Shown here: piece after piece, positions 34,990 through 46,432 of the stretch
Layout of the letters: each line of letters starts with the position of its first letter
How positions within the stretch are numbered: position 1 is the first letter of the stretch
Origin: Heliocidaris erythrogramma
Lineage: Eukaryota > Echinodermata > Echinoidea > Camarodonta > Echinometridae
Direction: 5' to 3'
Length of the DNA stretch: 64,000 bases
NCBI GenBank assembly: GCA_025617745.1
Contig: CM046858.1
Location: 47,195,197-47,259,196, forward strand
Notes under the pieces: model-generated
The model's database searches: none
Told to the model about the DNA's origin: nothing
Seen by the model: only the letters and a program-made list of their open reading frames with translations
Made by a program: the position numbers and the translations under genes

Positions 34990-36243
34990 CATAGTGATGA
35001 ATCCTTGAGGAAACACCTTCTTTCGTCGTCGATCATTAATTTTTGCATGTTGAGGTTGCGTACGACACGGGTGGGATCGTTGGTGGTTGCGCTTTGGGCA
35101 TGGTTTGTTGGTTGACCAGGAGTAATCATTTTGCTTTTTTGACGCGCAATATACAGGAGGTGAAGATAGATTGTCGTAATTACCATGGTAAGGCATTTAG
35201 GGAGAACCGCATAGCGCATCGACTAGTGACGCCCAATTCTGCGTCGTTGAAACGTTACTAAGGCATTATTGAATTTTCACATCAATAATCGGTGAGTTTG
35301 GTATTGGCAGATATATATCCCACCTGCAAGTATGGTCACTGCTAGTGTTGATGCGATCGTGTAGTGCAATCGTGTAATCTTGCATCTGTGTTTGATGATG
35401 AATAACACAAAGCATGTCTGAATTGAAGATCAAATTTAGAGCCATATATATATGCAGTACAACCTAACAGTCTCAGCTTCAAAGTTGTCTATTTCCATTT
35501 CTATGAAATGACTTTACATCTACTCCTAAATTACCTTTAAATGTCTCAATGTCATTCGAAAACTTTGTACATAAAGGCCCGAATTCACTGAAGTTGCTGC
35601 TGCTTTCCTAAGAGCAAAATATTTCTTCCGGAGCTCGGTTTCAAGGAATAAATACTAATTAAATTGGTTGTCAATGGGACGGTCCCCAAACAAAAGCATT
35701 TTGAAGTTCAACGAAAAAAGGCCAATTCCAAATGATTTCTGCCTGTGTGTATTGAAAGCAGAACCAGTGTAGTTCGCAAATAGTGGGTTGATTGGGATCG
35801 CGAATATTTGTTCACAGAGTTCTCCTCCCTCTTACAATAAAACATTCTCCTTTAGGAGCACAGTATGTCACTTTAGGTAATGGACTTGTCAGAGCAAAAC
35901 ATACTTTACAGGTCACGAACATAAAACTGACAAGAACAGAAAGGAGTCCTAAATGTTAGAGCTATTGCTATTGACGATATCACGGACAACGAACAGGTAA
36001 TCATTATAAGTTTACATAAACGATGCTGGTTTTCTCTATTGTGAACGAATTCCATTATCAATCTATCTATATTGTAGAACGTCTGAATCGTGCAATATTT
36101 CCTATATGACTTAATGCCATATTGAAGAATGGTGGATCATGACAGGGCGTAAAGGCAGGATTGATTCACCAAGGGGCTGTCGTCTCTTTTCATATAAAAA
36201 TACTGGCTTACGGTTCATCATCGAAACGGTAACATGTCGTTTG

Positions 36244-36596
36244 TACGAAGGCTCATAATTCTGAAGGTTCGTATTTCCGAAGAATAGTTACTCCGACGGT
36301 TCGTAAATCCGAAGGTTCATAATTCCGAAAATGAAAAAGGGTTCATAATTCCGAAAATGAAATCGGGTTCGTAATTCTGAAAATGAAATACGGTTCGTGA
36401 TTCCGAAAATGAAACAGGGTTCATAATTCCGAAAATGAAAAAGGGTTCATATTTCCGAAGTTTCGTAATTCCGTAAAGTTATGTAGGTCTCTATTTCATT
36501 TTCGGAATTATGAACCCTATTTCATTTTCGGAATTATGAACCCCCTTCTACGCGAAATTTGTGTTTCGCAATTACGAACCTTCGGAAAAACGAGTA
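36244..36596. repeat. foldback array of 24-27-bp units
   Basis: The left arm holds about five direct units of the form GGGTTCATAATTCCGAAAAT (36314-36445) preceded by diverged GGTTCGTA-TTCCGAA units. The right arm (36492-36590) holds the same units inverted, ending in ACGAACCTTCGGAAAAACGA. A loop of about 25 bases separates them. A C tract (36597-36618) abuts the right arm. No coding content. Confidence 0.75.
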
Positions 36597-36957
36597 CCCC
36601 CCCCCCCCCCCCCCCCCCTCCTCCTCCCATCGAAACAGATATTGCTAAAATCATCCCCCATTGCAATCAATGCATTAACATAAATACACTTTAATGTAAT
36701 TGCCTCTGTCTGGATTAATTCGAAATGTGATATAAAACAATCTTATGCAATAGAAGTAAGCGAGTGGATGATAAGTTTGAGACCTTTTCATAGTCACAGA
36801 AGGCCTTATTTTATTCAAATTTGATTCTACTTTAATATCTTTAAAATTCAGTCGTATTCAGATCTCATCTATCTAATACGGCAGTTAGTCACACCATTGC
36901 TAATTTCCTTACGCTTATTTCATGTAACTGAAAACAAAATTTGACAGCAGTCCATGT

Positions 36958-37926
36958 TTAAATCTGTCTGAACAGAGACGTACCGACTCCTTCCACTCGG
37001 TTGCGACGGAAAAACTTGAAGCACATTCTCCTAGCCTCTGCGTTAGTCACAATGTACAGAATGGGTTGTATCCACGTGCTACTAGAAGACATCTTGTCCA
37101 GTACAGACGGATTTATCGGTCTTACGTAGGATATAAGACGAGGTGTCCAGGAAAAATAAAACGAGCCAGTTAAAAAGATGATAGTGATGAATCCTTTAGG
37201 AAACACCTTCTTTCGTCGTCGATAAATTTGTATGTTGAGTTGGTGAACGACAGTGGGGTCATTGTTGGTTGTGCTGTCGGTATGGTGGTCTGGGAGACCC
37301 GGAGTAATCTCTTTGATTTTTCGACGCGCAATGAGTAGGAGTCGAAGATAGAGTGTTGTCGTAAATGCCATAGTGGCGCATACAGGGACTACTACATATA
37401 AAGTATTGAGGAGTGACGCCCAGTTTGGTGCCGTGGCAACATCTTTGCGAAGGCACTCCTCTCTCTTTACATCTATCGTGGGTAAGTTTTGAATGGGAAG
37501 GTATACCCCGCCGGCCAATATGGTCACTGCTAGCGTTGATGCGATTGTGAAGTAGAATCGTTTTTTCGTCACAACATTGTGGTAACGCAGGGGCTTTGTG
37601 ACTAGGAGATAAAGATTGGCACTGATGCCACATAGACATGCCATGACGGACCAGAGCGAAATGTGATGTAGAAGTGGAAATACCATAGTTATAATGGTGC
37701 ACACATCCTTGCTGCTATATAAGAACCAGAAGATGCTCCACAGACTCCAGTCGATACCTAAGATAATATCAGAGGCTCCAAGACATTGGTAGAGTATTCG
37801 CATGTAATCTTGAAGTTCTTTTTGATGGTGAATGACACCAAGCATGATCCCATTGAAGAGCAGATTTAAAATTCCAGAGATACAGTAGAAGCTCACAGTC
37901 CCAGCGTTAAGGTTTTCACCTTCCAT
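36958..37926 (-). CDS. rhodopsin-class GPCR, intronless, intact
   Basis: 322 residues from the ATG at 37926. The open frame continues 73 codons further, but this start places TM1 right after a short N-terminus and is matched in the pseudogene copy. Seven hydrophobic segments are visible. Class-A landmarks: ASDIILG in TM2, Cys76 before TM3 and Cys158 in the second outer loop (probable disulphide), NLY at 104-106 in place of DRY followed by TKPLRY, FSWTP at 258-262 in TM6, and QPILY at 287-291 in place of NPxxY, then a basic helix-8 region. The third inner loop is long and polar. The altered DRY and NPxxY motifs and lack of introns fit the expanded chemosensory-like receptor groups of echinoderms. 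Ligand unknown. The adjacent pseudogene shows local tandem expansion. Confidence 0.8.
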   Translation of the reverse strand: MEGENLNAGTVSFYCISGILNLLFNGIMLGVIHHQKELQDYMRILYQCLGASDIILGIDWSLWSIFWFLYSSKDVCTIITMVFPLLHHISLWSVMACLCGISANLYLLVTKPLRYHNVVTKKRFYFTIASTLAVTILAGGVYLPIQNLPTIDVKREECLRKDVATAPNWASLLNTLYVVVPVCATMAFTTTLYLRLLLIARRKIKEITPGLPDHHTDSTTNNDPTVVHQLNIQIYRRRKKVFPKGFITIIFLTGSFYFSWTPRLISYVRPINPSVLDKMSSSSTWIQPILYIVTNAEARRMCFKFFRRNRVEGVGTSLFRQI

Positions 37927-38570
37927 TTTATACAAAATATTTTTGCATCTAATCATAAATCCTCTTCGCAATTTCGCAATTTTCAGGGTTCTGGTGAATC
38001 TTTTAAACAACAATTTGACTGATGTTACTGCTGTTTTCTCCTGGTTTATTCTGCTGAGTAGTATAGTTCTTTGATGATAAGACGAAAGACAATTGAAGTC
38101 AAAATATATCATTCCAAGCCCAATATTAATAGGATGAAAGCGCACCTCAATCCCTTCTCAAAGGGTTCTCAGTGGGACAGTAGTAAAGAAGTTCCAGAGA
38201 AATACATGTATAGTTCGCAAATGGTGCGTTAGTTTGAAGCGCGCAATGAATTCTGCAAACACTTGTTCCCAGTGTTCTCGTCCCTCGTACAATGATGTAT
38301 TTTCACTAAAGAGTACATCATTGCACTTAAGGCGATGTAGTTGTAAGAGCAAAACCAATATTGTAGGTCACGCACAAACAAATTTGACAAGAAGACAAAA
38401 GGAGTTCTTGAATTTAGAAGCTCCACCGATATCATGGATTATTAAACGAAAAATCTTTTTGCATAGGGGATGTGAGTTTCGTCCATTGTCAACGAGCACC
38501 AATATCAATCTACGCTGTGGATATAACAGTTTATATGTAGATCTAATGTTTCGAGCAGTTACATATTGAA
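37927..38570 (-). promoter_or_regulatory. 5' flank of the GPCR, conserved in the duplicate
   Basis: About 38150-38560 matches 35640-36080 upstream of the pseudogene, including a TAGTTCGCAAAT motif, GAGCAAAACC-A-A and a T-AC-GGTCACG stretch. Conservation may only reflect the recent duplication. It may include the 5' UTR or promoter; no TSS was identified. Confidence 0.35.
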
Positions 38571-39183
38571 AATATGTCTTTAATCAACAAGAATAATAAT
38601 CCGATTTTAAGCACCAATTTCTGCAAGGACTGTCGCCTCTTTCGATGTCATATTACCAGATTACAATACACAGGCTATTGTGCGAATTGCGAATGATTGA
38701 TGCATCAGTTTTAATTGTTTCCGGCTGTAGGTAATCTCAAATTTTGTAAGTGCAAAAAGCTTAATAGAGAGTGAACGAAACTCGTTTCCCCCCACTGATA
38801 TGTACATAAATTATGAACTTTAGGTGTCTAAGGTTTCGATGTAAAGCCGAAGAAGAGGAAAATTACATGAAGACCACCTTGTATAGGATGTGATGGTTGC
38901 ACAAATATTGAGCAACGTTGAGGTTGCACTGTCCTAGCTCTCGCCCCCGTTTCGTACACCTACGGATCATTGCATATAACTAAGTTTCATATTGAACATA
39001 TAGACGTCACACATGACACAGATTTCACTATCAGATATGTCATACGGATCATCTTGATTTTGAATGCTTAATCAGTTTGATCCCTGATCTTAGATTGGGT
39101 GTTTGATTTTAGTTGGCTATAGTTGCAACAAAAGCGTATTTGAAAGGGCAAGGGGGTATTGTCCCGGGACTAATTTACAATCA
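38571..39183. other. intergenic, nothing recognised
   Basis: AT-rich sequence without gene-like frames or inverted ends. Confidence 0.4.
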
Positions 39184-39897
39184 GGGGGTGTTTCACAAAG
39201 AGTTAAAGGGATAGTTCACCCTGACAATAAGTTGGTTTTAATAAATGCAGAGAAACAAAAGAAACATATCAGTGAAGGTTTGGCGAAAATCCGTTAAAGA
39301 ATTATGGAGTTATGGATTTTTAAAATGTTGATATTGTGACGTCACATGCGAGCAGCTCCCCCATGTATCATGTGATATAAATTCCAGAAAATGACATTTT
39401 CTCAGAAAAATGGAAATGGTGTTACTTGTACATTCAATATAACATCTTAAACATCATTTCATACCCGCTCCTCTAAGAAAAATATCTTCAGTCATCATGA
39501 ACCATTGAAAAATGGTAATTTATAAAATTTATATTACATGACGTATGGGGTAGCTGCTCGCATATGACGTCACAAATTTAAACCTTAAAACACCCATAAC
39601 TCTCTTATTCCTTGATAGATTTTTGTCAAACCTTCACCAATATTTTTCTCTTATTTTTCTGTTTTTATTAAAACCAACTTATTGTCAGGGTGAACTATCC
39701 CTTTAAGTTTGACTTAAAGTCATGCGTAAGTGCCAATGCGCGTACGGTTTTAAACGCGTAATCTCATTGGTAGATTACCCAATAGCGCGCGGCCCTTGAG
39801 CATGGTCTGACCAATGCGGTGATGTGTCATATACCGCACACAACTAGGAATTTAAGTGCGACTGTTAGTGAAACTTAACTCTTTGTGAAACACCCCC
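39184..39897. mobile_element. MITE, GGGGGTGTTTCACAAAGAGT ends, interrupted by another MITE
   Basis: The left end GGGGGTGTTTCACAAAGAGT continues TTAAGTTT; the right end is its inverted copy (TTAACTCTTTGTGAAACACC, ending at 39897). Without the insert at 39207-39702 the element would be about 214 bp. The left arm is split exactly at a TTAA inside the terminal repeat, showing the order of insertion. Confidence 0.8.
39207..39702. mobile_element. TTAA-site MITE nested in the outer MITE
   Basis: Terminal inverted repeats start AGGGATAGTTCACCCTGACA and run through ATAAGTTGGTTTTAATAAA. TTAA occurs directly at both flanks (39203-39206 and 39703-39706), the target duplication typical of piggyBac- and Kolobok-like transposons. 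The arms also share GTGACGTCA and GCAGCT(A/C)CCCCAT. There is no transposase, so it is non-autonomous. The plus-strand frame at 39103-39297 runs into it and is not a gene. Confidence 0.85.
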
Positions 39898-41482
39898 AGG
39901 AAAAATATAATAACCGAGTTTTAAAGGTAGAGAGGGAACTATATTGCAAGTTAAATAATTGGAAAATTCCTGTCAAAATCCCATGAAACTTTGGACAATA
40001 TCTCGAAAGCAACTCTGCAACGTCGCACTTTCAATCTCTCGAACGGTGATTTCAACCTTATTATATGAAGTCATATTTTAAAACGGAGAGAATAAAAAAG
40101 TGGAAAACGTATGCCCTATTAAATGCTGCCCAAAGGGAGTCAGACTGATTTTTGATGACCTTTTCCGTAATTCAAGGTCGTCTTTCATGACTTTCTTTAT
40201 GAAGGAAGATCTTTAAACAAGTCTAGGATGGATGCGAGGAAGTGAACACGCCCGTCTGGCATTGATCGCCGTTCTTTTACCAGCATTTCAGACGACCCTC
40301 AGAGACTTCCATCACTATCATAGCCCAAGGTCGTCTATTATATTATTTCTCCCTAGGTCGATGTCATTCACGTAATGATAGATCGGTATGAAGAGCGTGT
40401 CGCTACCGTACGAGTCCCTGGTCGATATCGTATCAGTCGTCGATGAATGGATATCCATTAAATGACTCGATAATCGTTTCAGTTCTAGGAAAGCAATAAA
40501 TGGACAGGTTTGCTTTGTCATGACTGTCACCGTTTCCTTTGGTCTTTACCATTTGTTTAAGTTTGTTTGTTTGTTGTTGTTGTTTTTTAAAGCAATAATT
40601 GCTCAGCTTGACTTTACGGTCGTTGTTTCGATATGCAGTTTTGTTCCCCGGTTTGTTCTTGTTAATAACTGTCAGAAAACATACACTTTCGTGATTAAAA
40701 ACCCTTCTTTTGATTGTTTTGTTGAATTAAAATAAAAACAAATAGTATTTGTCAATTTTTGTTTCAAGAAGGAAGTAATGGTACTTGTGAAAAATATAGG
40801 AGAAATTCGGGCAACCAAGCCCCATTCGTATTATAGTTCTTTAATAAGGGGAAGGAGAACGTGTAATAAGTTTGACTCATTAAATTAATATTGGCATACA
40901 AATGTATTTAAACAAACAAATTGATGCTTGATAAAATAATATATATTAAAATATAATGATATTTAGCTCAAAAATTTTGGAAACAGATTCCCAAAGAAAC
41001 ACATTCCATAGGAATGATGAAAGAAAGTGTTTGATCGAATATGTTTTACCTTTTCTTTCATTTCCTAAAGGTCCAAAGTAATTTTGGATAGCAAAATGAA
41101 TATCAAATGCCTTTAAACAAAGAGTCCTTGATCAAGGTAAATATGAAATACTTCTGAGAACGTTTACTGAAAGTGGCTTTTCTCGTCCTATGAAATTCCT
41201 ACAGAGCATCTTCATAACGCATTTCATGCTCATATTACGATAGCTAATAATCATCTCTTAATTCCCTTTCCAGATCATGTCAGACAAAATAGAGCATAAT
41301 TGATCCTCTCACCTGATGACGTTAACAGGTGAGAGCAATGAGGGGCTTTGTCTTTAAGCTAAAGTAATGACATGTTATACACTGCTGGTACGATTAGGCG
41401 TTGACAGGGTGATCCAAAAAAAAATACATATTCACATCTTTTTTGCAGCCATATGATATTCTTAAGAAGTAAAGTACTGTAG
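39898..41482. other. intergenic, nothing recognised
   Basis: AT-rich sequence. One short perfect hairpin CTCTCACCTG/CAGGTGAGAG lies near 41305-41336. No gene seen. Confidence 0.4.
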
Positions 41483-41640
41483 TTGTCATGGTGTCGTGGT
41501 TGTTACGTCACCGGACTGTGGATCACAAGTTCGTTGCTTGAGTTCGGCCGCGGCACTAACGTCATTTCGCAAGACAGTAAACTACAGTTAATGGGTACCT
41601 GTGAGGATTTCGGAAAGACAATGTTGCTGTTAGTTGTGTT
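41483..41640 (+). mobile_element. decayed tRNA-derived SINE
   Basis: TCACCGGACTGTGGATCACA, GCGGCACTAACGTC and CGCAAGACA match the SINE head/body at 1257-1548 with many substitutions. The B box is degraded (GAGTTCGGCC). The 3' module was not found. Confidence 0.6.
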
Positions 41641-42016
41641 AGACCTTGCATTTTCAACCATTGCAATGATAGTAATACCCAAGTCACACCAACCAAACTC
41701 AAAACCGACAACTAACAAAAGTTTACATTAGCTCGAATGGCCAAAAAGCTATACAAGAACGGAATATTACTATTATCATGGCACTAGTGTACAGATTAGT
41801 TCTATACCCATTATCTAAAGTTTAATTAGAATCATTAAAAGGTACCAATCAAAAAAAATAATTTGCACAGCATGTAAATGGTTCCATGTCATTATATTAT
41901 ATTCAAATTATGGGCTTCAAATATTACTATTTTCCAGAAATAGCATTGTAAAGAATTGTTAAATGTTACTTTTATTCATTTATTATGAGGACTCTGATAT
42001 AAAAAGAAATACTTCA

Positions 42017-42291
42017 GGGGGGTCATAAAGCTGTTCGTAAAGTTGCGCATGACTTTATAAACGACTTGAATATGAAGTGCCACATGTTATACGCACAAAG
42101 TCTTTCCCAATGTTTTGACAAAGTGTGACTACATTTCCCATAATCTCATTTAAATTTTAGCAAAAAATATACTCCGCAATAAAAATGTTTGTAAACGATG
42201 GTAATGTTTGTCTATGTCTGCATAACGCGATTTATAATGATTGAGAATTCTATTTGCTTCAAAGCTTCGTAGAATTATTATGAAAGACCCC
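42017..42291. mobile_element. MITE, CATAAAGCTGTTCGTAAAGT family, worn copy
   Basis: The left arm CATAAAGCTGTTCGTAAAGT and interior blocks (ACAAAGTGTGACT, GCAAAAAATATACT) match the element at 49094-49399. The right arm (..ATTATTATGAAAGACCCC) is diverged. Confidence 0.6.
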
Positions 42292-43929
42292 AAGGTGTGG
42301 TAAAAAAATCGTACCAGTGCACACATTGACGGAGAATATATTGCATTGCATTTCTTAAAGTACATGATCTTTGTAGTCCTTGTGCTCTTATGAGCGAACG
42401 GCAAAGAAATGAGATCAAGTTTATGAGATGATACTAGTACTTTAATAAGCAATAAGCCAGCTCATAATTAGTACATGATACAAATGAACCTGAAATGACC
42501 CCAGTTTGTACGCGGACGCGCATTTGTTTTGGTGTTTAACATGTAAGTCATAACGATGAGTGCAATATGACCACGTGTATAAAGGTCAATTGTACTAGGT
42601 AGAAATGCACATGCGCGACCTGTAAATACGACCTTTATACGTTTAAAGCGTGCGCAACATGATGCGCGCACCAGTATGATTTTACTTGTTAAACAAGTAG
42701 CCGCGTCCACCAAAGCAGATGAGCATGCGCGTACAGACTGGGGTCTGTATTACGAACTGGCTTATGGATCTATTATCACTGGCATAATTAACAATTTGAA
42801 TGATAATACGACGATGATTAAAATAAATACAATCCAGTTGAGGTTCGTTAATGAAAATTTCCTAAGCTATATTCCCAATAGTCTATGTTGACACTTTAAT
42901 AACCTTAATTAATATGGGTCACTAGAAAATAGGTCAAGTGTTGAAAATTGGAGCTGTTAATATAACGAGACGAAGAGTTCAAAAGTGCAACGAATCTATA
43001 GAAAGGTCACACTTTTCCTCATTAGACTGTTATCAAATATTTTTGTATTTGCAGTCTATTTCGTTTGGGTTTCCTGCCGCGATATCCATAAGGAACACTG
43101 ATGGACATGTATATACACGGATGTACCAAGCATAGTATATACATTGCATACCAAAAATGTTCGCGGTGCTTCAACATTCAACATACAAATATGTCAAGAA
43201 AATGTGTATTTCAATCCTTGGCTTAATGTTTTTCACTTTCGGTTTACTATACCAAATGTTAAAAAGATGATTTTAAAAATAGCGTCTTGCTGTGCCCATG
43301 AAATACATAAAGTACTTACGAATGTAATCATTAATGATTTCATTCTTCCTTTCTAATCATGTTAATGGTTTAGATTATATTGCATATCGAACCATAGCAT
43401 GATTAAACAGCGAAAAAACAAAACTATTACTTTGTTGTGACACCCATAAACTAACCTCTGATCTTAGTCATACGTGTTCACCCAATATTATTTTTTTTTC
43501 AAATTGTAGATGCATGCCCCCCTCTTTTTACATATAAATCTTTCAGTGGAAAGGTCATTTCCTTGTCTTACGTCAAATTTGTGCAATTACAGCCCAGTTG
43601 TATCGCACTCCCTGCAGAAGGCGACAACTTTTAGAGGGTAAATGTCCATTCTAAATTCATTGGGTGTGGAGATTAACTCTTGTTTGACGAGTCATTCTTG
43701 ATCAGTGTCAGGGTGGAAAGTCTAATCTGTTTTCTTTTACACTCATTGGTGTAGCTACAGGGGTACGGGGGCACGCGCCTTCTACCCCATTCAGTGGGGA
43801 AAGAAGACCCCCAAAAAGGGAAAAGGAGAGAAACAGATAGGATTAACATGAGAGGAGGGAAGAAAAAGTTAGAAGAAGATGATACAACATCTACTACACC
43901 ATCCCCTCATTTGAAAAAAAAAATGTTGG

Positions 43930-44122
43930 ATATAAATTTGACCAACATGACGGTAGTTATGTGTTCGACCAAATTTTGGGCAACTGATGCCCAACTTGGG
44001 AGATTTCTTGCCCAATTCAGAGTACGGTGACCGCGGTTGGGCAAAACATTACCTAAGTTGGGCAGAAATTGTCCAAAAGGTGAGCGGACACAAAATACTG
44101 TCATGTTGATCAAATTGAACAA
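43930..44122. mobile_element. foldback MITE with TTGGGCA subrepeats
   Basis: The left arm AAATTTGACCAACATGACGG-TAGTTATGTG is inverted at the right end (minus strand AATTTGATCAACATGACAG-TATTTTGTG). The interior carries several TTGGGCA motifs in both orientations, as in the element at 14039-14246, suggesting a related group. Confidence 0.6.
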
Positions 44123-44463
44123 ACAATAAATTTATGACCTTGTTTTCTCCCATTATAAGAACTAGTAAGACCACCCCTCCAATGACACCAATACCCCATA
44201 TACATGGATACATCCAAGATGCTCAGTAAAGGCAAAACAGTAGTTCCGACTCCGTCTCTTTACATGTCTCATCGCAGTGATTAGTTTCTGATTTTTTCAA
44301 ATTGAATGTAATCAGAACACCAACAGATTGTACGACATACGTTACATTATCAAATCCTTGTGCACTCTAAAATACAGTAAGCTCTTTATTGTTACGCATT
44401 CTCTCATATTACCTTTACCTTGTACGCTTCCTCTGTGAAATAAAATGTGTTATTGTTATTCCT

Positions 44464-44588
44464 GGGGGCGTTTCATCCAGTGTCTGGTCGGTGATATTTA
44501 CCGACAAATTTGCTCTCAACCAATCAGATGCAAGGATTTCAGTAGCTTATAACAGTTATTGCAACTTGTCATCGATGAAACGAGCCCC
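44464..44588. mobile_element. small MITE, GGGAGCGTTTCATCA family, copy 1
   Basis: The left end GGGGGCGTTTCATCC and right end (minus GGGGCTCGTTTCATCG) are inverted. The interior contains CAACCAATCAGATGCAAGGA and TTTCAGTAGCTTATAACAG, shared with copies at 56181-56312 and 56370-56502. Confidence 0.75.
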
Positions 44589-44702
44589 AGTACATCTTGT
44601 GATTTCCTCTTCGTTTGAGAATAATATATTTATTGTAACAAAGCCCGGTTGCAAAGGTTCATGGACCTGATGAATGTAGCTTTCTACACATCGTATATTT
44701 AT

Positions 44703-44900
44703 TTAAAGGTTTCAAAGTTTATTTATTTTCCACAAACATATTTCTTTCTAAAAAGTACATAAGAAAATTAAGAACAGGGACATAACAAATATATGAATCG
44801 AAACATAGCTACAACAGAACATCATTCAGTGAACTTGATTATGGTTTACACTTATAAAACGAAAATTGGTATAATATAAACTTTGTCATTGTAAAGGAAA
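44703..44900 (-). mobile_element. LINE 3' UTR remnant
   Basis: TTTCAAAGTTTATTTATTTTCC followed by A-rich sequence resembles 19427-19720. Assigned from tail similarity only. Confidence 0.35.
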
Positions 44901-46055
44901 ACATAACATATTCTTTTAATGGCTTTTAATGGTTAACATATGAATTTGTCGTGTAATCATTTTATAATATTCCAAAGCATCATCATTCCCTTTTAACACA
45001 TTGTGTACCGTGAAAGAAAGATTTGTCATCATTATATACACAAATTCCTTTTTAACACATTGGCACTAGAAACGCGAAGACGTGTATGCGATTAACGGGG
45101 CCATTTTGGCACATTTCTCGCCTTCCGAAATCACACGTTTTATTTTAGGAACCATCGTCATTGCTTCAGTTTTATACAAATTAAGTAAACATTAAGCTAC
45201 ATAAGTATCGATTCAGTTGCTGACCACAAATTAACCAATTACTTCGCATCGGAGGCAGTTAATAAACGCTTTTAATCACTGCCTCCATTACGAGATTAAT
45301 GCGATTAAGCTGTCCCGTTTTTTGTTTTATTTTATTTTACTTTGCTTATTTTTCTCTAAATCTCGAACGCTAGAGTTTACGATCCCGACGCGTATGTAAA
45401 TATACTTTTACGATTTCCCGTGCTTATACCCCCATATTGGCACTTTCACGTTTCTAAGAACATCATTTCCATTAGCCTTGTGGTGCTTGTCGGGTCAATA
45501 GAAAAGCAAGCGCGTTCGTTAAAATCTACTTGACGGTATATGATATCGTTATATTCTCCTAAGTAATACGGTGATGTGAGGGTCGTAGAAATTTACGGAG
45601 AAAATAATCAAGTCATTAACAATGAACTTTCGAGGGAGCCTCCAGGCGATATTCACTATTCCTTTCCAACAAGAATTGAATCAAGTCACCCAGTTTAAAC
45701 ACTCTCCCTGTCTCAATTCATACGGCTTTTGTGATATTTTTATCCCGATTCTCAGCATTAAAAGCCAAGCTACGACCAATGCTTATGAGAATCTGAAGAC
45801 ACGAAATGTTCTTAGGCAGTAGGAATTTCTTGGAACACTTTTATATTGATTATCTGTGCGATATCTAATCTATCATAGTTTTGAGAATGTTATAAACATG
45901 AGGATGTGCTTTCCATCTTCTTTTTAATATATTTTCAATTAGTACTACTAGGAAGTGGATATGATTATGGATTCCTTGCAGTGAAGTCGTAAACATATTA
46001 CTGGAGATTATGTTATGACTAACAAGATAAATGAGTGGGCTTACTATGAGTAATA
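44901..46055. other. intergenic, nothing recognised
   Basis: AT-rich sequence. The 66-codon frame at 45622-45822 has no domain or splice context. Confidence 0.4.
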
Positions 46056-46432
46056 AAGGGGGAGACAGAAAGACAGACAGGGATGGAAAAACTGGAGAGG
46101 GAGGGAGGGAGAGGGGAAGAGAGACAGAGGAGATGGGGGACATAGAGAGGGAAGAGACAAGGAGAGGGTGATACAGAGACAGAGGAGGGAGGGAGAATGA
46201 ACAAGGGGGAGAGAGAGAGGAGGGGGAGAGGGGGACATAGAGAGGGAAGAGACATAAAGTAGGGAAGGAGAATGAAAGAGGGGAGGGAGGAAGACAGACG
46301 GACAGAGGAGGGAGAGACAGCGAGAGAGATAGAGAAAGAGACAGGTAGAGAAGAGGAAGAGAGAGAGAGAGAGAATGTGTGTGACGGAAGGAAAGAAGAT
46401 GAAAGGAGGGGAGAGGGTGGAAATATAATTAA
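46056..46432. repeat. GA-rich low-complexity tract
   Basis: Long purine-rich strand with (GA)n, (GGGA)n and GACAGACAGA runs. A block GGGGGACATAGAGAGGGAAG occurs twice (about 46135 and 46225). All frames crossing it are artefacts. Confidence 0.9.

Larger units (their letters stand above)
33384..35498 (-). pseudogene. GPCR pseudogene, tandem duplicate of the gene at 36958-37926
   Basis: The two halves match the neighbouring intact receptor: 33384-33592 (TM6/TM7 and tail, e.g. ISYVRPINLSVLERLSSSST and NAEARRMCFKFFR) and 34990-35498 (start codon region, TM4/TM5 and third loop). A LINE splits them within the sequence corresponding to the start of TM6. The right half lacks the part equivalent to about 37561-37804 of the intact gene (roughly 240 bp, TM2 to TM4) and is out of frame in places. 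Upstream flanks are also homologous (about 35640-36080 versus 38150-38560), so the duplication copied the gene with its 5' region. Confidence 0.85.

Noticed and set aside
34989-35261. Short frames on both strands resembling a separate small gene
   Set aside because: They are pieces of the GPCR pseudogene (TM5 and third inner loop) or its antisense.
39103-39297. 64-codon frame at the edge of the nested MITEs
   Set aside because: Its second half lies in the terminal repeats of two transposable elements, so it is a by-product of repeat sequence.
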